A DNA stretch of 64,000 bases, from contig NZ_JANFNG010000011.1 in assembly GCF_024436035.1 (NCBI RefSeq), forward strand, positions 1-64,000, in the 5' to 3' direction. Position 1 is the stretch's first letter. Every line of letters starts with the position of its first letter. The DNA comes from Streptomyces humicola (GTDB lineage Bacteria; Actinomycetota; Actinomycetes; Streptomycetales; Streptomycetaceae). The notes under the pieces are model-generated. The model worked only from the letters and a program-made list of their open reading frames with translations, was not told where the DNA came from and searched no databases. Made by a program: the position numbers and the translations under genes. This document shows, in pieces, positions 59,504 through 64,000 of the stretch.

Positions 59504-60478
59504 ATGGAGTACGTGAAGCTCGGCTCTACCGGACTTGATGTCTCGCGGATCTGCCTCGGCTGCATGAGCTACGGCGTGCCGGGTCGCGGCCCCCATCCGT
59601 GGACGCTCGACGAGGAGGACAGCCGGCCGTTCATCCGACAGGCGGTCGAAGCCGGCGTCAATTTCTTCGACACCGCCAACGTCTACTCGGACGGCACCAG
59701 CGAGGAGATCGTCGGCCGCGCGCTCGCCGATTACGCGCGCCGTGACGAGATCGTGCTCGCCACCAAGGTCTGCGGCCAGATGCGCCCCGGCCCCAACGGC
59801 AGTGGGCTGTCCCGCAAGGCGATCATGGCGGAGATCGACAACAGCCTGCGTCGCCTCGGCACCGATTACGTCGATCTCTACCAGATCCACCGCTGGGACC
59901 GGGACACGCCGATCGAGGAGACCCTCGAGGCGCTCCACGACGTCGTCAAGGCGGGCAAGGCCCGCTACATAGGCGCGAGTTCTATGCACGCCTGGCAGTT
60001 TTCCAAGGCGCTCTACACCTCGCAGCTGCACGGCTGGACTCGCTTCGCCACCATGCAGAACCACTACAACCTCCTGTACCGAGAGGAGGAGCGCGAGATG
60101 CTCCCGCTCTGCGCCGACCAGGGCATCGGCGTCATCCCGTGGAGCCCGCTCGCCCGCGGCCGCCTCACCCGCGACTGGGGCGCGACCACCGCGCGCGTGG
60201 AGACCGACGAGTTCGGCAAGACGCTCTACCAGGAGGAGGACCGGCAGATCGTCGAGGCCGTGACACGGATCGCCGAGGCCCGGGGGATATCGCGTGCCCA
60301 GGTCGCCCTCGCCTGGGTGGCCCAGCAGCCCGGGGTCACGGCGCCCATCGTGGGAGCCACCAAGCCGCACCACCTCGACGACGCCGTCGCCGCCGTGGGG
60401 ATACGCCTCACCGAGGAGGAGACCAAGCAGCTCGAAGCGCCGTACACGCCCCGCGCGATATCCGGCTTCGTCGCGTAG
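59504..60478 (+). CDS. aldo/keto reductase
   Basis: This 324-residue NADPH-dependent aldo/keto reductase of the YajO/Tas type has the catalytic tetrad D-Y-K-H in NFFDTANVYSDGTSEEIVG, VLATKV and YQIHRWD, and the nucleotide site GVIPWSPLARGRL then ATKPHHLDDAVAAV. Substrates are unknown. GAAGGGA before the ATG at 59504 supports the start. It is divergent from the chitinase and followed by MarR. Confidence 0.88.
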   Translation: MEYVKLGSTGLDVSRICLGCMSYGVPGRGPHPWTLDEEDSRPFIRQAVEAGVNFFDTANVYSDGTSEEIVGRALADYARRDEIVLATKVCGQMRPGPNGSGLSRKAIMAEIDNSLRRLGTDYVDLYQIHRWDRDTPIEETLEALHDVVKAGKARYIGASSMHAWQFSKALYTSQLHGWTRFATMQNHYNLLYREEEREMLPLCADQGIGVIPWSPLARGRLTRDWGATTARVETDEFGKTLYQEEDRQIVEAVTRIAEARGISRAQVALAWVAQQPGVTAPIVGATKPHHLDDAVAAVGIRLTEEETKQLEAPYTPRAISGFVA

Positions 60479-60536
60479 GTGTCGCACGGGCATCAGGAGC
60501 GTCACCCAGGCCGGCCGGGCGGCCGGCGGAACGCTC

Positions 60537-60542
60537 TACAGT
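60537..60542 (+). promoter_or_regulatory. predicted -10 element of a leaderless transcript (TACAGT)
   Basis: TACAGT is followed by six bases and the ATG of the MarR gene; no ribosome-binding site is present. Confidence 0.5.
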
Positions 60543-60548
60543 CGTGAC

Positions 60549-61046
60549 ATGCCGCCGCAGTCCCGACCAGAGCCTTCAGCGCCCCCGTACCCGGGCAGCG
60601 CTCCTGATGCCCGCCTGCTCACCGAGGCTGTCACTCGCCTGCGCCGCGCCCTGCGCGCCTCGATCCGTACCGAGTACCCATGGGAGACCCTGCCCATGGC
60701 CCAGGTCGAGCTGTTGCAGGTGCTCGCCGAGCACTCACCGGCGCGCATCGGCGACCTCGCCGCTCGGCAACGCCTCGCCACGAGCACGGTCAGCGGATTG
60801 ATCGGACAGATGATCACCAGCGGGCTCGTCGCGCGCGCTGTCGACCCCGCCGACCGGCGCGCCTCCGCGGTCACCCTCACCGAAGCGGGGCAGGCGCAGC
60901 TCGACGCATGGGCGCGAGCCCATGAACACCGTCTCGACACCGCGCTCGGCGCCCTCGACGAGGCCGACCGCTCGGCTGTGCACGACGCCCTGCCGGCGCT
61001 CTTCCGGCTCGCCGAACAACTCGACGACACCATGACTCAGGCCTGA
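60549..61046 (+). CDS. MarR family regulator
   Basis: This 165-residue winged-helix regulator has the wHTH LAARQRLATSTVSGLIGQMI and wing ARAVDPADRRASAVTLTEAG. The start is the ATG at 60549, supported by the leaderless -10 motif. Its 3' end overlaps the convergent membrane-protein gene by ten bases. The target is unknown; the aldo/keto reductase gene next door is one candidate. Confidence 0.88.
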   Translation: MPPQSRPEPSAPPYPGSAPDARLLTEAVTRLRRALRASIRTEYPWETLPMAQVELLQVLAEHSPARIGDLAARQRLATSTVSGLIGQMITSGLVARAVDPADRRASAVTLTEAGQAQLDAWARAHEHRLDTALGALDEADRSAVHDALPALFRLAEQLDDTMTQA

Positions 61047-63643
61047 CGGCCCGGGGAGGGCAGCGGTGGCGACGCTCCGCGCAGCCGTGGCGCCATGACG
61101 AAACCCTCGGCCGTGGCATCGGCGATGGCGATGCGCGGGAGCTCCGTCCTGCGCTCGTAGAGCATGAAGCGCGGCTCCCAGCGGGGCAGGAACGCGGCGT
61201 TGGCGCGGTGCAGCGCCTCCAGATGCTGACGGCGCGAGACCACCCGCAGGATCCCCCGGTACAGCCGGAACACCGGACCGGTGCCCGGCCTGCCGCCCGC
61301 CGTGCCCTCGGTGTCTGCCGCGCGGAATGTGGCGAGGTTGAGCGAGACTCGCTCGATCCCCGCCAGGGTCCCGGCGTCGTCCCGCGCCCGCAGCAGTACC
61401 TCGGTGATGAGGTAGGCGGTGAGCTCGCCGGCGGATTCCCGGTCGCGCCGCATGAGGTCGAGGGTGAGCCCGGTACGCCCCCACGGCACCAGGCTCATCA
61501 ACGCGCAGGTACGGTCCTGCGCGTCCCGGCACTCGGCCATCACACACGCCCCGTCGGCCGGGTCGCCCAGCCGCCCCAGCGCCATCGTCAGCCCGCGATC
61601 GGCCGTCCCGTGGCGCCACGCGTTGGCGAGGTGGGCGAGGCGGGCCATCTCGGCCTCGGGGATGTCCCGGTGGCGGCGCACCACCACCGTGTACCCGGCG
61701 GCCCGGGCCCTGCGGCGGACCCCGAGCAGTCCGCGCATCGGCTCGCCTTCGAGGCCGAAGGAGGCGACGTCGACCACCGCCTCGTCACCGTAGGCCAGCA
61801 CCTTCAGACCGGCGCGCCCGTACTCCTGCGCCGCGGACTGGCTCGCGCTCACCACCGCGGGCACCCAGGCGTGGGTGCGAGCCGTCTGCAGCCACGCCGC
61901 GATCGCCCCGGCACGTTCCTCGGGGTCGCCGACGGGGTCGCCGGAGGCGAGCGCGACACCGTTGGCCACCCGGTAGAGCACGGCGGCGTTCTGCGACGGC
62001 GACCAACTCACCGCCTTGTCGCGGCGCAGCTCGAAGTACCCGAGCGAGTCGGTCTGCCCGTATGCCTCCAGCAGGGCGCGCAGCCGCATCTCGTCCCCGG
62101 GCTGCAGCCGGGCGCGGCCGCGCGGCGAGCGGAAGAAGGCACGCAGAACCTGCAGGAACAGTGCGAGGCTGAGCACATTGATCACGAAGTCGGTCCAGGC
62201 GGGCACCGTGACCTCGGGCAGGCCGAGGAGGCTGGAGAGCGTGAAGATCCGCAGCACGGCATAGCGCAGGCACGTGCTCCAGCTCGCGGGCGCGGTGGTG
62301 TCCGTCTGGTGGACGAGCACGGTGCCGAGTCCCGCCGCCACCACGCCGCCGACGACGAAGTAGACGAGGCCGAGCGCGATGTTGCCGCGCTCACCGCGCA
62401 CCCGGCATACGGGCGCGGCGATCAGCAGGGCGACGAGGACGGCCGTGGTGATGCCGGTGGACGCCCAGTTGAGCGGGTGGATCCGCATCTCCGGCAGGAA
62501 GATCATCGCCAGCCAGTAGAGCACCGCGTTCCCGCCCGCGAGCAGCGTGGTGATGATCCATGCCGCAAGCTTGCGCCTGCGCAGCATCACGGCGAGCAGG
62601 AACGCGAGCAGCGCGGCGGTGAACCCGGCCGTCACCAGGAATGGCGTGAAGTAGTCGCCGCTGTTGGCCAGATGGACCCGCTCCCTGAACGGTGCGATCA
62701 GGCCGGTGACGACGTCCAGCGTGGCCGCCGCCCGCAGGTACCAGACGACTGCGGCCGCGCTCGCCGCGCTGAGCGGCCGCAGCAGCAGTTCGGTCCGGGA
62801 CGGCACCAGACCCGCAGGCAGCGGCCGCGCCCGGCCCGGGGCCCGCTCCCGGCCCCGCTTTCTTACCTGGCCGGCGGCCCGTGCGGCGGCCGCCTCCACC
62901 GTCTCCAGGTGGGGGGCGCCCGCGAGCGCGTTGTACACGCTGGTGCGCACCGCCATCAGCCGGCGGTGGACGCGCTGGTCACGGCGCTCGGCGCGGGCGA
63001 GCCGGCGTGGTCGGGAGTAGTAGCGCCAGCGTGCCCACGGGCTCGCGGGCCGGGCGAGGCGGACGGCGCCGACGACGGCGATGACGGGGATCATCACCCC
63101 GAGCAGTCCCGTCCACACCTTCCCCTTGAGCAGTGAGATCACCACGCAGCCCACGTTGAACGCCCCGTACACGATCTGAGCTGCCGTCAGCGGTCCGGTG
63201 AACCCGCCCAACGGCGCGTTGCCGAGGAGCAGCAGGGCGATCCACGCGATCGCGAGGATCACGGCGTCCACGGACTTGCGGCCCTGCTCGCTCCAGTAGA
63301 CGTCCTCCAGATGCAGCACGAGCGCGAACTCGTCGAGCACGAGCCCGCATCCGATCCCGAAGATCACGGCGAGCACGTCGCGTGCCACCGGAGCGTTGCC
63401 GCGCAGCGTGAACGAGCCGATGCCGCCGATCAGCATCATCGCCTGGCCGAAGACCACGTGGTGGATGTGGAGCCCGCCGGGCGAGACGTTCCCAGGCCAC
63501 CAGCGCACCCCGCGCCGGATCATCCGCACGCTGAAGCGGATGAAGAGGAACGACAGAATCAGCCCGACGAGCAGCAGGAACAGCGGTTCGCGCCCGGAGT
63601 CCGCGATCCGGGAGCGGTAGGTCTCCACGAGCCAGTGCCACAT
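61037..63643 (-). CDS. large membrane protein with PG lysyltransferase-like C-terminal domain
   Basis: This 868-residue protein. Residues ~1-210: about five helices with LHIHHVVFGQAMMLIGGIGS, a separate membrane domain. A basic, soluble linker follows to ~300, then a second block of about six helices (flippase-like) to ~560. The C-terminal ~300 residues form a DUF2156/phosphatidylglycerol lysyltransferase-like catalytic domain (VSWSPSQNAAVLYRVANGVA, LASGDPVGD, RTCALMSLVPWGRTGLTLDL). MprF-type enzymes put lysine or alanine on phosphatidylglycerol. GGAGGTGA precedes the ATG. No lysyl-tRNA synthetase gene is in the window. Confidence 0.82.
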   Translation of the reverse strand: MWHWLVETYRSRIADSGREPLFLLLVGLILSFLFIRFSVRMIRRGVRWWPGNVSPGGLHIHHVVFGQAMMLIGGIGSFTLRGNAPVARDVLAVIFGIGCGLVLDEFALVLHLEDVYWSEQGRKSVDAVILAIAWIALLLLGNAPLGGFTGPLTAAQIVYGAFNVGCVVISLLKGKVWTGLLGVMIPVIAVVGAVRLARPASPWARWRYYSRPRRLARAERRDQRVHRRLMAVRTSVYNALAGAPHLETVEAAAARAAGQVRKRGRERAPGRARPLPAGLVPSRTELLLRPLSAASAAAVVWYLRAAATLDVVTGLIAPFRERVHLANSGDYFTPFLVTAGFTAALLAFLLAVMLRRRKLAAWIITTLLAGGNAVLYWLAMIFLPEMRIHPLNWASTGITTAVLVALLIAAPVCRVRGERGNIALGLVYFVVGGVVAAGLGTVLVHQTDTTAPASWSTCLRYAVLRIFTLSSLLGLPEVTVPAWTDFVINVLSLALFLQVLRAFFRSPRGRARLQPGDEMRLRALLEAYGQTDSLGYFELRRDKAVSWSPSQNAAVLYRVANGVALASGDPVGDPEERAGAIAAWLQTARTHAWVPAVVSASQSAAQEYGRAGLKVLAYGDEAVVDVASFGLEGEPMRGLLGVRRRARAAGYTVVVRRHRDIPEAEMARLAHLANAWRHGTADRGLTMALGRLGDPADGACVMAECRDAQDRTCALMSLVPWGRTGLTLDLMRRDRESAGELTAYLITEVLLRARDDAGTLAGIERVSLNLATFRAADTEGTAGGRPGTGPVFRLYRGILRVVSRRQHLEALHRANAAFLPRWEPRFMLYERRTELPRIAIADATAEGFVMAPRLRGASPPLPSPGRQA

Positions 63644-63770
63644 CGGTCCGCGTCACCTCCCGCCGCTTGTCGGCCACCCGCCGGCCGGCCCCCGTCCATC
63701 GGAGGGCAAGCGGGTCTGTCCGGTCAACGACAGCAGGGCGCCGGGGCAATGTGGTGACGCTTGTTCGGTC

Positions 63771-64000
63771 CTATTGCTTCCGGCCCGGCTTGGTCCCGCT
63801 CGGGCTCTGGCCCTGCTTGGTCCCGGTGAGGCGTGCGTAGACGACGACGTTGCCGAGGTAGCCGGTCTTCTTGGTGAACCCGCCGCCGCAGGTGATCAGA
63901 CGCAGCTCGGCGCCCGGCGTATCGGCGTAGACCTTGTCGGTCGGGAAGTCGGTCTTTCGGTAGACGTCGATGCCGTAGATGGTGAAGACGGCGGTGCTGC
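63771..64000 (-). CDS. class F-type sortase, 3' part (5' end off the window)
   Basis: The last 76 codons of a sortase-like protein on the minus strand include the DVYRKTDFPTDKVYADTPGA segment and the catalytic-cysteine strand ELRLITCGGGF. A basic tail (TKQGQSPSGTKPGRKQ) ends it. Actinobacterial class F sortases have this LRLITCGG pattern. The signal/anchor, catalytic histidine and start codon lie beyond position 64000. Confidence 0.82.
   Translation of the reverse strand, partial: STAVFTIYGIDVYRKTDFPTDKVYADTPGAELRLITCGGGFTKKTGYLGNVVVYARLTGTKQGQSPSGTKPGRKQ

Overview
The window is high-GC actinobacterial DNA and almost certainly a Streptomyces chromosome. Codon third positions are strongly G/C. 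GTG starts, four-base start/stop overlaps and apparently leaderless genes are common. The dnaG / HrdA-like sigma factor neighbourhood, a DasR-type dre site before a chitinase, and CBS/USP stress genes all fit Streptomyces.

Layout. (1) 0.2-13.6 kb: an MgtC-family membrane protein, then assimilatory nitrogen metabolism: nirD, nirB, a second FAD reductase, an assimilatory-type nitrate reductase, and a sirohydrochlorin chelatase that could supply siroheme to NirB. An esterase, a Tat-exported propeller-amidohydrolase and a 56-residue acidic membrane protein lie between them. (2) 13.7-22 kb: information-processing core with dgt, a ferredoxin-reductase-like flavoprotein, dnaG, an HrdA-like sigma factor and xylulokinase. 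(3) 22.2-28 kb: three tRNA genes, a truncated tyrosine integrase beside the third tRNA, and a region of decayed gene pieces (TetM/OtrA-type GTPase, MDR dehydrogenase, LLM-type oxidoreductase) around an intact amidase, DEAD-box helicase, cold-shock protein and small secreted protein. (4) 28-34.2 kb: small conserved genes, then a tight five-gene redox operon (secreted or anchored peptide, ApbE-like, cytochrome b-like, NuoF-like, ferredoxin). (5) 34.2-43.2 kb: a Tat phosphoesterase fused to a YVTN propeller, an NfeD-like/flotillin pair, a TetR-P450-ferredoxin unit with palindromic operators, a secreted protein and an MGDG-synthase-like glycosyltransferase.

(6) 43.3-55.4 kb is the most distinctive part. 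It holds six CBS proteins (four with a C-terminal BON domain), two universal stress proteins, two DUF1876 (Rv2632c-like) proteins, OsmC, Hsp20, Dps, a HAD phosphatase, nicotinate phosphoribosyltransferase, and a response regulator whose recognition helix closely resembles mycobacterial DosR/DevR. The gene content parallels the M. tuberculosis DosR dormancy regulon and the OsdR island of S. coelicolor. GGGnC-n4/5-GnCCC palindromes lie upstream of several of these genes. No sensor kinase is visible in the window.

(7) 55.5-64 kb: an MptB-like mannosyltransferase, a glyoxalase-family remnant, a secreted GH18 chitinase with a dre operator, an aldo/keto reductase, a MarR regulator, a large membrane protein with a lysyl-phosphatidylglycerol-synthase-like C-terminus, and the 3' end of a sortase running off the window.

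Two genome-wide habits are visible. One is a fixed-geometry -10 motif, xAnnnT placed six or seven bases before the start codon, which predicts leaderless transcription of at least ten genes. The other is a 23-24 base G/C palindromic repeat that has entered the coding starts of dgt and the P450 gene.
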